Assembly: GCA_022661535.1 (NCBI GenBank)
Contig: JAKULF010000017.1
Coordinates: forward strand, 186,001-250,000
Length of the DNA: 64,000 nt
Direction: 5' to 3'
Origin: Eutypa lata
Taxonomy: Eukaryota; Ascomycota; Sordariomycetes; Xylariales; Diatrypaceae
Shown: piece by piece, positions 12,712 through 23,478 of the stretch
How positions within the stretch are numbered: position 1 is the first letter of the stretch
Layout of the letters: every line of letters starts with the position of its first letter
Translations under genes and position numbers: made by a program
The notes under the pieces: generated by a model
The model's input: the letters and a program-made list of their open reading frames with translations, nothing else
Database searches by the model: none
What the model was told of the DNA's origin: nothing

Positions 12712-13439
12712 ATGGTAGGTGCTCTTCTTTCCTACCGCTTGCTACCCGTTCACTCCGCCTATATGGAGATGATCTTTTAGGTTACTCACTCACCGTCTTT
12801 TTTTCTTGGTGTTGTTGTTGCTGCTGCATGTGTGTCTCGTGCATTTTTTTGATAATGAATGATGAGCATGTGGACGCTGAAATTCTGAAACTTCGTCTTC
12901 TCAGTTCCTCAACTTACTGACATTTGGCCTATGGGGAAAGATCGGTCGCCTAACCCACTACGCCTTCGATGCCGTGCTCAGTATGTCTCGACCCACCATC
13001 ACCATCCCAACCTCCTTTTGCTACGCGAACACGGCGAAAAGACAAGAAAAACTAACTCACTTTTTCTTTCTGTCCAGTCTCGACTATCCTCGCGGGAATG
13101 AGACGATCGACTGGCTTAACGTGAGTACAGTACTTCTGGCGGCCAGCCAGCCCGTGCATCCATCCTTTTTTCTTCCGTGGGCGTGGGGGGTGTTTTTCCA
13201 TTGTTCGTCGGGAGCCAGAAGTGGCGGGAACTCTTGCTACCTATGCAGATGGGAACAAACCAGAGCTAACGAAAACATCCGCTTCCTTTCCTTGCAGTCT
13301 CAACGCCGATCGCATATCCAACGACAAGAACAGCGAGATGACGAAATGGGTTGACCGGTATTTGGGTGTTGGCGAGTGGGTAATGGATCAGTCAACGGCC
13401 GTTGCGGGATCAAGCGGTTGGTTCAACCGCACTCGATAA
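12712..13439 (+). CDS. DUF1748 family small protein (Atg44/mitofissin-like)
   Basis: A tiny fungal protein of the DUF1748 family. From family knowledge, this family includes Atg44 (mitofissin), a mitochondrial intermembrane-space protein that drives membrane fission for mitophagy. Exons: 12712-12714 (the start codon alone), 12905-12980, 13078-13120, 13298-13439. They sum to 264 nt and give 87 aa. Recognisable family features are LGRLTHYAFDAVL-like sequence (here KIGRLTHYAFDAVL, about 13-26), STILAGMRRSTGLT (28-41) and a C-terminal WVDRYLGVGEWVMDQS followed by VAGSSGWF. The N-terminal half is one amphipathic/hydrophobic helix and the C-terminal half a second helix. Consensus donors (GTAGGT, GTATGT, GTGAGT) support all three introns. 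The function of this copy is inferred from the family only. Confidence 0.88.
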
Positions 13440-15888
13440 GCGGTCGGCATCGATGTCGCAAACGCAGACGCAGACGCAGACACAGCGCGCGAAACTCGGA
13501 CCTTCAACGATGTGCCATTATCCTCGTCGTTGTCGCCGGACTATATATCCGGAGATCAGTTGATCCGTGACGGTTGGAGATCGGACGGTTCGAAGCATTT
13601 GTGTCTGTCTTTTGGTTTCGCATGTCGACTATATGGAATGATGCCGGAGATGTTGTGTACATTCCGGCAACGTATGAGACACGGAATGGCGTTCGTATCT
13701 TCTTTTTGTTGTTTTTTTGTTGTTTCTTCTCGGGATAGGCCGGCTTGGGATATTATATCACCATCATCTTCATGATTATATCATTTCCACCACAACATTA
13801 GGTGCTGTTCTCTTTTGCTCCGCTCCCTTGAATCTTAGATGACCCCCCTCTTCAACCACACAAATTTATCCGTCTTGGGGGCGCATTTCATTGGGAAACG
13901 ATTTTATGTTGTATGAAGTTAAAGAAAGGCGTGAAAAGAAAAGAAATAGAAAACCACTTGCATATCTTTCTCCCCTTCAAAAACCCCCCCAATTATCATA
14001 GCATTTTATACTATACCATACCATAGCATACCCTAAGCAACCATACTTAGAACTTGGCACGGCCGGCAACTGATAAAGAAAAGAAGAAAAAAAGAGAATT
14101 CTCCCCGTGTTCGAGCTTGCGCTGTTCTGTTCTGTTCTGCTGTTCCGCTGGCTTCTAACTATGTGTTCCCTGGGGAAAGTCGAGCGGCCCGTTCCCCACA
14201 AACCCCCTGGTCTGTAACCGAGCTTTGCCGATACTGGGCTCCGGTTTTCAAACTAGTTCATCTCCAGTCGTCCGTAACGTTCCGGCCAGCCAGGAGGAAA
14301 GCGAACCTCTCGACGGGAAAATGTTACATAACATTCCAAATACCTCCCTTAAGGTGCCTAGCCTAAACGTGTAACTCGCGCGCATATGCATTCGGGGAAC
14401 CAGTAGAATGCTTGGTTTTAATGTATACAGTAGCGTTTCTCGGTTTCATTGGCGATTGGGTGAGTTGATTTGCAACTAGTTCTCTACTATGTATTACAGC
14501 CAACATATGTCATATGTGTGTTGCATCGTTAGTATCGATTGGTCGGGAGTTATCATCTATAGAGGGTGACAGAATGGGAAGAGATCGGGATTGTGTATAT
14601 GATTATGCAGAACAGCTATGTGAGGCGTCAAGTCGTTGCCAATATACCTAGGTAGGTAATTGATACGACCCATCTAGTAGTAGTAGGTATATTTATACCA
14701 AAGAGAGAGATATATACGTGAGTTGGGCTTCAGGCATTATAAACAAGTAACCGGTATTGACATCTTGTATGAATAATCCGAATAATCATAAGTTTATATT
14801 GTTCCTATAGAATAATCACATATTATCATTGAATAAGGAGGTATTATTCGAATCATAATATTTGAGTCGTGCGTATCATTTAAATTTGGCACTGACTTCG
14901 GCGTGTAGCCATAAGTCAATAAATACGCATCTGCTTTGTTGTTGATCTGAGAACGAGACATACCTACTTTTTTAGAGAAGGTCAAGGTGCGCGTCTGGGT
15001 ACGCGGTATATAGATAAGGAGTGGACGGGTAAATGTGTCCGTGACCTTTATTATAGACATGTACTTGAATAAGTCTTCTCCTTATTATCTACTATCTGCT
15101 ACCTACCTAGGTATGTAAGTCAGGCATAGTGAGTCCATGTGAGGATCTGGATAGCTTGAATTATACAAGTAGGTAGTTAGCATTTGATAATGGTAGTAGC
15201 TGACCATGACTTACGTTATATAGAGGGTTTGTATTGAGGGTAGTTATTCTGCCTACAATAAGACCTACCGCCTACGACATATACAAGAATCAAACTTATA
15301 TACGGGATAGACAAATATATCGGGCCGTGTAGTCGACGGAACTATCCCGCTTTACCCTACCAGTAGCTCTACTCTTCCCCCCCTACCGAAGTTAAGTATA
15401 TAGCTAACTAGGTAGGGAATTAATGAAAAAGAGAAACCCAAGTTCCCATTTGCTGTACTGCTTTCATTGCTTGCTTGCTTGCTGGCTTCCATGTCTTAAC
15501 GAGTAGGTAGTTAGAGAAGAAGCCAGTTATTAATAACAACAACCTCGTACTGAACCGTAGTAGTGTGACTACGTTATGTAATACATCAAACCGCGTACCG
15601 CGTCATATGAAGTCATTCCTATGCCATGCCATACCATACCATACCATACCATACCACGTGCCTCAGGTAACCTAACCTAACTTAACCGCCTGCCTGCTAT
15701 GCAAAACCAAACCAAACCAAGCCAACCAACACAACAAGACACGACAGAACGGAGGAAAAGAAATCCGCATCCAGCCAACGGTACGGACTACTACACAAGT
15801 ACTGCACATGCACGCAGCTAAGTATGTAGATAAGTATGAACGCAGGTGCAAAGATGACTCTACCACCACCCATCAACCAACCAGCTAG
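13440..15888. other. gene-free stretch with short tandem repeats
   Basis: Convergent 3' flanks of the DUF1748 and coiled-coil genes. Nothing coding is supported. It holds several CCTAGGTAGGTA-type motifs (14648-14659, 15101-15114, 15408-15416), a GCTT tandem near 15467-15483 and a CCATA tandem near 15624-15656. Much of 14.4-15.4 kb is mildly AT-rich with TAGTAG and TATATA runs. Confidence 0.45.
15624..15656. repeat. CCATA/CCATG pentamer microsatellite
   Basis: About six tandem pentamers (two CCATG-like, then CCATA copies) ending at a CACGTG E-box-like hexamer. It lies about 230 bases from the stop codon of the coiled-coil gene, in its 3' flank. Confidence 0.8.
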
Positions 15889-18537
15889 TCAGTCAACACC
15901 TTCATTGCCATCGTCATCATCGTCATAACCCGGTCTCCTCTCGGAGAGTAGATCTAGCGGGACTTGGTTTTCGTTCCCGTGTTCGTCATCATCATCATCA
16001 TCATCATCATGGTCAGCACTCTCCACACTCCCGCCTCTCTTCTGCCGGAGTTGAAGACGACGCTGATGACCTGAGCCTGAACCCTTTAGTTCCTTCCCCT
16101 CCTCATCTTCCTCCTCCTCCCTGAAGAACGGCGAGGAGGCATGACCATCCCCTCCACCGCCGTGCAGGGAGAGGAATTCAGGCGGCACCTCGTTGTTGTT
16201 GGTGTGATGATGTTCGTCTTCGCTCTCATCACCTCCTCGATGCGCCGCTGCTACTGCTTCGTTGAGTAGGCCTGCCGGGACCTCGTTGTTGTCGTCATCT
16301 TCGTGTTCATTATCCGTCGTATCGGGGATACTGCGTTCACGCTCGCCCCCTATCAGGAGGTCTGACGGAGGTCCGGCCGGCGGCGACGAGGACAATAATA
16401 TCGGGTTATCCTTGTACTGCTGCTGCTGGTCGGTTTGGGGCTCTTGTTGCAGTTGATGGTAGTCTCCTGACTGCTGCTGCTTCTGCTGTTGCTGCTGCTG
16501 TTGTTGCCGCGAATTCTCATCCGGATCCTCCCAGCGCCGAATCACGCTCCCACTAAGCTCCTCGCGCATCAAGGCATCACCACCAACACCAAGACCAACA
16601 CCACCACCACCACCACCACTACCACCGTCCCTCATATCGACTAAGTCATAACCCGGCATCCCAGACGGCACTGACCTCCTCTCTCTTATCGGCGGTGGTG
16701 TAGGTGGCGGGGGCTCCAACCCCATCCTCCTCAGCATTGTCCTTAACATCTCCCTCGCATCGTAATAAACGCTAATCTCGGCCCCGACCGCCGCCACGAG
16801 CAGCGTCCACCCGCGCTCCTCGGCGTACGCATGCGCGCGCTCCAGCTTACGGATCACGTCTACGAGGTGGTACCACTGGTTGCGGATCACGTCTTCGGGA
16901 TTGGGGCCGCTCGCTGTTGCTGTTGTAGTTGCAGAGCTGACAGACCCTCTTGCCAGCGGTGATGGTGCGGATGGACCGTTGTTGCGCTGCAGGGGCGGAC
17001 TACTGCCACCGCTGCTATTGCTGCCGCTATTGTTGTTACTACCCAGCGCTCCCGTCAACTGCTCCTCATGCCGCTGAATCGTATCAATAACCTCCGCCCA
17101 GATCGCCTCGCCCTCCTCGAGAGCAGCGCGCTCTTTATCGACGGTGCCGCGGCGGCGCTCAAGGGCTACTACTTCGCCCTCCCACCAGTCGCGCGCCATA
17201 GGCAGGGTGCGCCTCTCGGGGCGGAGCTTGAAGAACTCGAAGCCCGTGATGTAATTCTGCTGCTGCTGCTGCTTTTGTCGCTGCTCGGCAGTAGTCGCAC
17301 CGTCTTCTTCTCCTTCTTCATCTTCGGCATCGTCTTGCTCTAGCTCGAGGACACGAACATTAGGCCGTCGCACCAGATCGCGAATCCCGGCTTCGCATTC
17401 CCGCTGCGCGCCCTTGTAGCCGCTGAGTCTGGACTCCGCCTCGCTCTTAGCCTCTTCGAGTCTACGCTCGAGAGTCGCCTTCGTCTGTTCCGCGCGGCGG
17501 AGCAGGCGCCGGTATTCCTCGATCTGGGCGGATGCGGTGTGCAGGTCCCGCTCGATGGTCTGGATGTCGTTGGTGAGTGGGTCGCCGGGGTCGTTCTCGA
17601 TCTCGTGGATGTCGTGCTTGATCTGCTGGTGCCGCGTCTTGAGGGTGCCGAGCTTCGAGAGCCCGGCCTTGCGCTCCGCCACCGCCGTCGCGATGTACGC
17701 ATCCTCCTCTTCCTTCAGGTCGGCTAGGTTCCGCATCACCCGGATGATGTGCGCTCGTGTCTGCCCGAGGGTTAGGCGTCTTTCCGGGGGTTGGCGGACC
17801 GGTATGATGTGTTGGCGAGAAGATGACTTCTTGTTCTTGGTCTTCTCTCTTCGGGACGAGTCGGATGTGTAAGAGACGGATTGCGATCGGCTCTTGTGAT
17901 TCGGTGTTGATGCTCTGCTCTCACTGTCTTCTTTCTTTTCCTTCCCCCCAGAGAGCTTCTGCTCGATAGCTGCGGCCTGGGCGTCTAATAGTCTCTGGAG
18001 CTCTCTCTGCATCTGACGTTCCCTTCGTGCGATCTCCTTGAAAGTATCATCGACCTGAATTCTCAAGTTGTTAGGCATTTCATTGGGTCGTGTCCGGCGT
18101 GGAAGAATGGTGTCGATGAAGGAGGCCTCGGAGGCAGGTTCCGACACGGTTTCTAGGTAGAATTCGGGAGCTCGTCGTTCGGTGAGATCGGGAGGAATAG
18201 GTGGGATGAAAGATGGTTTTCTGTTTTGCTGATGCCAGCTTCCCGGCCGGCCTTGGTAAGCGATGGCTACGGCCTTACCCTTGCCCTTACTGGTAGCTGT
18301 TGCCGGGCTCCGGGGCGAGTCGCTAAGCATGTTGGAATCGGTTGACTGGGTTCTTGAGGGCATCTTGGGGCTATCATAGTCGGTATAGAGTAGAGAGTCA
18401 TCAGGTCGCGGCTCAAGTTCCTCAAGATCGTGGTCATATGAGCTCCGACGTGGTGGGGAGTTGTACTGAGGTAGTAGAGAAGACATGGTGTCGCTATTTA
18501 AGCCCAGTTTCTCTAGAAAGGAAACTTTCCTACTCAT
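15889..18537 (-). CDS. Large coiled-coil protein, Atg28-like
   Basis: A single-exon 882-aa protein. The N-terminal 150 residues are Ser/Pro-rich and disordered (MSRKVSFLEKLGLN; SLLPQY). A first coiled coil spans about 159-196 (ARRERQMQRELQRLLDAQ), and a second, longer one spans about 255-395 (VMRNLADLKEEED, HQQIKHDIHEIEND, SRLSGYKGAQRECEAGI). A further helical region at 540-610 is followed by a Gln-, Gly-, Asp- and Glu-rich tail with polyQ and polyD runs. The order of the two coils, with LLDAQ in the first and a SxLSxYK segment ending the second, resembles filamentous-fungal Atg28 proteins of selective autophagy. That match is from memory of the family and not certain. Alternatives are any cytoskeletal or septal coiled-coil scaffold. 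The start follows from the first ATG after stops. Confidence 0.72.
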   Translation of the reverse strand: MSRKVSFLEKLGLNSDTMSSLLPQYNSPPRRSSYDHDLEELEPRPDDSLLYTDYDSPKMPSRTQSTDSNMLSDSPRSPATATSKGKGKAVAIAYQGRPGSWHQQNRKPSFIPPIPPDLTERRAPEFYLETVSEPASEASFIDTILPRRTRPNEMPNNLRIQVDDTFKEIARRERQMQRELQRLLDAQAAAIEQKLSGGKEKKEDSESRASTPNHKSRSQSVSYTSDSSRREKTKNKKSSSRQHIIPVRQPPERRLTLGQTRAHIIRVMRNLADLKEEEDAYIATAVAERKAGLSKLGTLKTRHQQIKHDIHEIENDPGDPLTNDIQTIERDLHTASAQIEEYRRLLRRAEQTKATLERRLEEAKSEAESRLSGYKGAQRECEAGIRDLVRRPNVRVLELEQDDAEDEEGEEDGATTAEQRQKQQQQQNYITGFEFFKLRPERRTLPMARDWWEGEVVALERRRGTVDKERAALEEGEAIWAEVIDTIQRHEEQLTGALGSNNNSGSNSSGGSSPPLQRNNGPSAPSPLARGSVSSATTTATASGPNPEDVIRNQWYHLVDVIRKLERAHAYAEERGWTLLVAAVGAEISVYYDAREMLRTMLRRMGLEPPPPTPPPIRERRSVPSGMPGYDLVDMRDGGSGGGGGGVGLGVGGDALMREELSGSVIRRWEDPDENSRQQQQQQQQKQQQSGDYHQLQQEPQTDQQQQYKDNPILLSSSPPAGPPSDLLIGGERERSIPDTTDNEHEDDDNNEVPAGLLNEAVAAAHRGGDESEDEHHHTNNNEVPPEFLSLHGGGGDGHASSPFFREEEEDEEGKELKGSGSGHQRRLQLRQKRGGSVESADHDDDDDDDDEHGNENQVPLDLLSERRPGYDDDDDGNEGVD

Positions 18538-20373
18538 GGTGGATGGATTTTATTTCTATGTTCTCACGCAATGGTCTGCATAGTTCAAATAACAAACAAG
18601 GAAGAGAACAATAATGAAGCTCTTAAGCAATGGAGAGGGGTGGTATTTATAGTAGTCAAAGCAGGTTTGTGAGAAGACAGTAGTCAAAATAGGTACGAGT
18701 AAAGAAATTGGTGATATTAACTACTGGTACTAATATATATTATTCCTCCCGTACGTGGTAGGAAAGAGCATGAGAAGATAGATAGATGGTGGTTGTTGTT
18801 TGACTGTTAAGTAGAAGTGTATAGCTACTACATATAGAGGTAGCTGAGGTAGGTACATATGTAGGAAGATGCCAACAATGATATCAGCCTGGAGCTGTGC
18901 TTATTTATCGATAAGTAACGATAAGGAGGATGGATAAGCGTAGTCGATAGAAGCTCACGCGCTCAGAGCAGCTGCCCACCTAAAAGCAAGACATGCAGTG
19001 AACGAATGATATGATGACTGTCATGATTGGTTTGTATTTTTCCTGACTGGTTAGTATTGTGTCCTATAGCCAATGACCTTTTTACGAAGTATATTCCATG
19101 AAGTTGGGAACTTAGGAACTCAACAATTGCAGGTTGCACACTCATGACTCCTGCTTTGTGTTATGTGAGATTACCTAGCTAAGTAGCAGCTGTTACTCTG
19201 TATTGCACAACAAAACTCCAAATAGGCAATCAGTCAACTTCTAGTTCTATTCATATTTCATACTTGCAAAAGGGAGGGACGTCTTTCCTATTTAAAGACT
19301 TACCTAAGCAGAAACTTAGCTCTTACGTATGTACGTAGTACCCGGGCGGTCTTTAAATGAAGATCAACGGAATTGCTCACTGTCATCCGAGATCCCCACC
19401 ATGCCCACGTCCTCCGCCAGTTCCGCCTTCCTAATCCTTACAAACCGTCAACGTCTTTTCTGGAATTTTCATGCGGTCCTGAACCAGTCTGGATTTTTGA
19501 AACGCTGGCTCCTTACCTCATATAGAAATTGAAGGCCCTTGCTCCAACCTTAAAACAGAGCGAATATAAGTAAGGCAAGGGATAAGATTAGTTATAGTCG
19601 ATTATCCACCAATTATGGCCTTCATCCATCAGCTTCTTTTCTCATTCCTGGGAACAAATCACCAATGCGACGTCGTTATTGCCCAGGAGCAAGCGAAGGG
19701 ATCGTCTCCGACCAGCCGGGTAAAACCTTCATACCCTGCCAGCCTGCATACCTACCGGCATACTCGGTTACTTAAATTGCTATGATGAACAATGATGTAT
19801 TCAAAGGGGGTTCGAGGATCTTCCTAGTGTCGACCCATCTCACACGTTTCTTAGAAATTATTGTAGGTAGACAGGTAGATGCGATGAGATGATCGTCGCC
19901 CGGGGTAAGATGGACGGATGTCCACAGAGTGTCCTGTACTAGGTTGTACTTAAAATATATTATATTATATTGCCCGCATATGTATAACTTTCAAATATCC
20001 CAAGTATGACGGCGCCGCGGTTCTTGGAACTTTCGCTACTACTACACTCCATCGTCATACCACCTTTTACGGCCGGAGCTCTCGCCGAAGAGAGTGGTTG
20101 TCGTTGTTTGCATTGACCAGCATTGGTTTGTCGACGTTGATTTGCGCTCGCTCGCTTCAAACACAAACACTTGCATACCTCCCAGTCTCAGTCTACCCGT
20201 AGTAGATCGGCAGTTGTTTACAATCACGCCCAAGCGTTTAAGCGAAACAAATTAGGCATCTCTTAGTTAGAGAGCTATCTACCTATGTAGGCAGGCCATC
20301 AAACTTTAAACTTCAATTGTTTCCTTCTCATCAAACGCCAAGACCACCTCGTAAGCAATCGAGCAACTCAACA
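18538..20373. promoter_or_regulatory. divergent intergenic region, Atg28-like / secreted protein
   Basis: This 1.8-kb stretch separates two divergent genes. It has an AGGTAGGTACATATGTAGG motif near 18846-18864 and a short ORF at 19401-19529 with a good start context (CCACCATGCCC) but no family. Nothing else is recognised. Confidence 0.4.
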
Positions 20374-21304
20374 ATGCTCTCACCAAAGGCTTCGAGCTGC
20401 CTGCTCGCCTATCTCGCCTTCGCTTTCGCTAGCGTAGGCCAGTCCGCAGCTGGACCTCTCAATGCTCGACAGACCGAGGTAAGTGTCTATCCATTTCCCC
20501 ACCTCTCTACACAATTACTCACACCCCTCGCAGACATCATCGGGGAGCGAAACCGTAGCCACCGTCACCGGCTACGCGCACCCACTCAAGCTCACACCTC
20601 TAGAAACCCTAGCAGCATCTCAGACAGCGCTATCGTACGCGACTCCACCAAGCGCGATACCGGTTCCGGAGGCGCCGCCCGCTGCTGCCGTCTTGGCCGT
20701 CGCCGCAGGGGAGGGGGAGGATTCCACGCCATCGGCAGTGCAGCAGGAGGAAGAAGCAGCGACGTCAGTATGCACGTCGATCACGGGCTCGTCGCCCACC
20801 GCGACGCTCCCGTCGTTCTGCGAGCCCTCGCTGCACGTCAACGCGCCCGAGTTCCTAACGCCGCGCAACGAGAGCCTCGCGCTAGCCAACGTGACGATCG
20901 GCACGGCGGCCGACAAGATCGCGTGCTGCGTCGAGTGCGTGCGCCTCTTCAACTGCGTCGCGTGGCGCTTCAACCCCGTCTACGTGGGCGAGCCGACCGA
21001 GCGCCTGCCCGGCGGCTTTGATCCCTGGGGCAGGGGCAGCTGCGACGTCGTGTACTACACGGGCGGTATCGACCCGGAGAACGGCGTCACGGAGGATGGC
21101 GCGGCGGATCTGTGTCCGAATGGGAAGGTCGGGGAGGTGCTGGAGGGGAGTGCGAACGTGCCCGGACCCGACGGGAATTCTACGGATCGTTGGACGAATG
21201 TCTATTATAACGGCTGGAATCAGGGCAGTTGCGGAGCCCCTGTTAATGTGTTCGAGAGCGGGACGAATGCGGGAAAGGGCGATCCTGATACCCTGTGTGA
21301 ATGA
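20374..21304 (+). CDS. Secreted cysteine-containing protein, apple/PAN-like core
   Basis: A probable extracellular or wall-bound protein of unknown function. Exons 20374-20478 and 20534-21304 sum to 876 nt and give 291 aa. A signal peptide covers residues 1 to about 26 (hydrophobic AYLAFAFASVG), with NAR|Q resembling a processing site near 31. An Ala/Pro/Glu-rich spacer follows (about 70-115). The core (about 115-291) has ten cysteines, starting with CTSITGS...PSFCEPSL. Its main block, KIACCVECVRLFNCVAWRF, is followed by PVYVGEPT, GGFDPWGRGSCDVVYYTG and NVYYNGWNQGSCG. Similar CCxxC...NCxAWRF blocks occur in secreted ascomycete proteins with apple/PAN-like folds. GC is clearly higher than in the flanks. 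NXS/T sequons are present. The carbohydrate- or protein-binding role is inference. Confidence 0.85.
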
Positions 21305-21642
21305 GGGGTGTTCTTTTTGAGTTGATCACGAGCATAGTTAGTTATTACAGGTGTTACGACGGTCCATCGTTCTAAAGCAATATGCAGGCACTTTCAATTT
21401 ATATACTAAAAGTGGCAATAATATGATAAATAGAGCTTATTATCGTTGCTACCGTAAGATAATAAATCGCTAAGACTGCATTCTTGCCAACTCGACGGCC
21501 TACAATACACGCCGTGATTACCATTGGAAGCTCAAGCCTATGCACTTCTACCCCCCTGCGCCGCAAGCCCTGTCTTTAAGCTGAGATAAACTAGTATCTC
21601 TTATTCTGCACCGCAATAGGAACCTCTCATCCTCTCTAGAGA
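21305..21642. other. 3' flank of the secreted-protein gene
   Basis: AT-leaning sequence between two convergent coding stretches. Nothing identifiable. Confidence 0.4.
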
Positions 21643-21891
21643 TCACAACTCGCGCCTCATGGGAAACAGTAGGTCCCTCAAGGTCTTTTGTTCATACTCG
21701 GTCGCATCAGACTTTGCGGTTCGTCTGAGCAGTACCTGCTTGCCCAGAGACTCGTCGCTTCTCTGAGCCGGCTTCCAAGTTGTCCCTAGCGTTGGTGACA
21801 CTGATTTATTCTCGTGGTGGGGGAGAGAAAAAGTCTCGTATGGAACCCGAAATGGAGCTTCTCGACAGACATGGGACTTGTGGTTGATGAG
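21643..21891 (-). pseudogene. possible terminal exon of an unrecognised gene
   Basis: The minus strand is open for 82 codons with no ATG needed at its start, because it is preceded by a plausible acceptor (GAAGCAG). The translation has protein-like composition (SPTLGTTWKPAQRSDESLGK, then KTLRDLLFPMRREL before TGA). An upstream minus-strand frame ending in TSVGPSTKRRERKL (near 21965-22060) could be the preceding exon, but the donor is unclear. It may be the last exon of a small gene or a relic. No family is recognised. Confidence 0.3.
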
Positions 21892-22685
21892 CTGCTTCGA
21901 TTTTTATCTTTTCTATAGCGTGATGCCGTGTGACGGGAGTTACTCTTGCCTAGTTGACCTATCTAGAGTTTCCGTTCTCTGCGCTTGGTGCTTGGCCCAA
22001 CGGATGTCGATGAAGAAGACCCTGTCGGGCTTTCTAATAGATGTAGAGCCGATGCTGCGATGTAACGGAGGTATCCTTCGTGAACCCTCGTCTGTACATA
22101 GTGCTTTTTATTGGATTCACGTAACACCAGGACCCTATCCATTTTTATATATATAAAGATATGACGTTGATTCGCGTACAATTTTCTTTGATTTGAGAGT
22201 GTGTGGGTTGTGCGGCCAAGAACTACGTTTGTATGATATCATTCGTCTGAATGGTGTGAAAAGAATGACTAGACATTATTTGCTATACTATCAAGTTAAA
22301 TACGTGTCTCATCGGAAATAGGATCAGGTCTTCTTTCCACTACTTTGATCTGAATGCCATAGTTCGCATATCATACTTTACATGAGCTTTGACCTTAGAA
22401 TATGGTTTTACTCTGGAGCAAAGGATCACCTCGATTAAAGAACGTTCAAGATCTAGCTAGTACTTTGGATTTTATGCTTATAACACCATGAAGACCACTC
22501 AGCGTGAAAGGGGCGGACACGATATGACAGTGAGCCGGTGTAACCAAATCATAGACTAGTGCTCGTGGTTTATAAAATAAGCTCATTGCGCAGTCTGAAC
22601 TAGGTAGGTAACCTAGAATTATCCAAACTCTATTAAACCCTAAATCCTAAATATAGAGAAGTGCCACTAAGCAGGAAATATTAGA
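21892..22685. other. gene-poor spacer
   Basis: No supported gene apart from the possible upstream exon noted for the minus strand. One AACTAGGTAGGTAACCTAG motif lies at about 22599-22617. Confidence 0.35.
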
Positions 22686-22892
22686 ATGACTCGGGGCGTA
22701 GTTCATGGAAGGGGCCTTGTCATAGGCATTAGTTCTTTCGTGGGTGCGTTGATTTTGGCTGGATTGATTTGGTCGTTGGTGAGTTTACGGAAAAGGAGGC
22801 AGAGACGGAGGAACATGCCAGGAAATAACCCAGAGAACACACATCAGAGGATAGAACTACCTTTCTGGAGGAGGCCAAAGCCATGGCCATAG
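22686..22892 (+). CDS. small one-helix membrane protein or relic
   Basis: A 68-codon ATG ORF. It has a single clear membrane segment at about residues 9-33 (VIGISSFVGALILAGLIW), directly followed by a basic stop-transfer cluster (RKRRQRRR) and a short polar tail. The topology (outside N-terminus, basic inner face) resembles the C-terminal anchor of fungal WSC- or CFEM-type wall sensors. It could therefore be the last exon of a broken receptor-like gene. No upstream exon could be placed, and no family is recognised. Confidence 0.3.
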   Translation: MTRGVVHGRGLVIGISSFVGALILAGLIWSLVSLRKRRQRRRNMPGNNPENTHQRIELPFWRRPKPWP

Positions 22893-23478
22893 GTGCTAGT
22901 TAATGGCTGGGTACCACTTGATATGATATATACTGATTTAATGTATATATACATGAAGATGACCAGCCGACCTTCGTTGGAAGTTGAGGTACAATGAGTG
23001 TTTAAACCATGAGTCCCCTATCTGTTGAGTTCGTTTGAAAAAGGGGTGCTATATCAGATTATAAAGTGGCCAAGTATGGTGACACATATTGTATCAATAG
23101 TCATCAACCATTTCGAGCACCAAACACTACGCAAGTTTGCATACAAATGATGAAGGGTTAATATAGAAGCCTCCAGGACTGGATGTTTTGACATACAAAA
23201 ATAGAAGCACCCATCAAGGCGAGCAGCGAAGTCGTTTGTCAATTGTTGCTAAATTAAATGACACATTACAAGTTCGAATTCGAATAATACTGGTTTAGAG
23301 GGTAATAATCAATAATTATTACATATTTTCCCATTTAATCATATGCTTATTCAAATTTTCAATGCTTTAAATACAACTGCACTATATTTAAGATATGGAC
23401 CGTAAGTAAGTAGGCGTGTCAATTATTTTGGCAGCAACTTGTTCCGTTACTTCATTTGCATGGCATACTTCAATACAG
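22893..23478. other. AT-leaning spacer
   Basis: Low-GC sequence (especially 23240-23400) between a plus-strand ORF and the 3' end of a minus-strand gene. Nothing is recognised. Confidence 0.4.

Noticed and set aside
19401..19532. 43-codon ATG ORF with a good start context
   Set aside because: Too short, with no family and no neighbouring exon.
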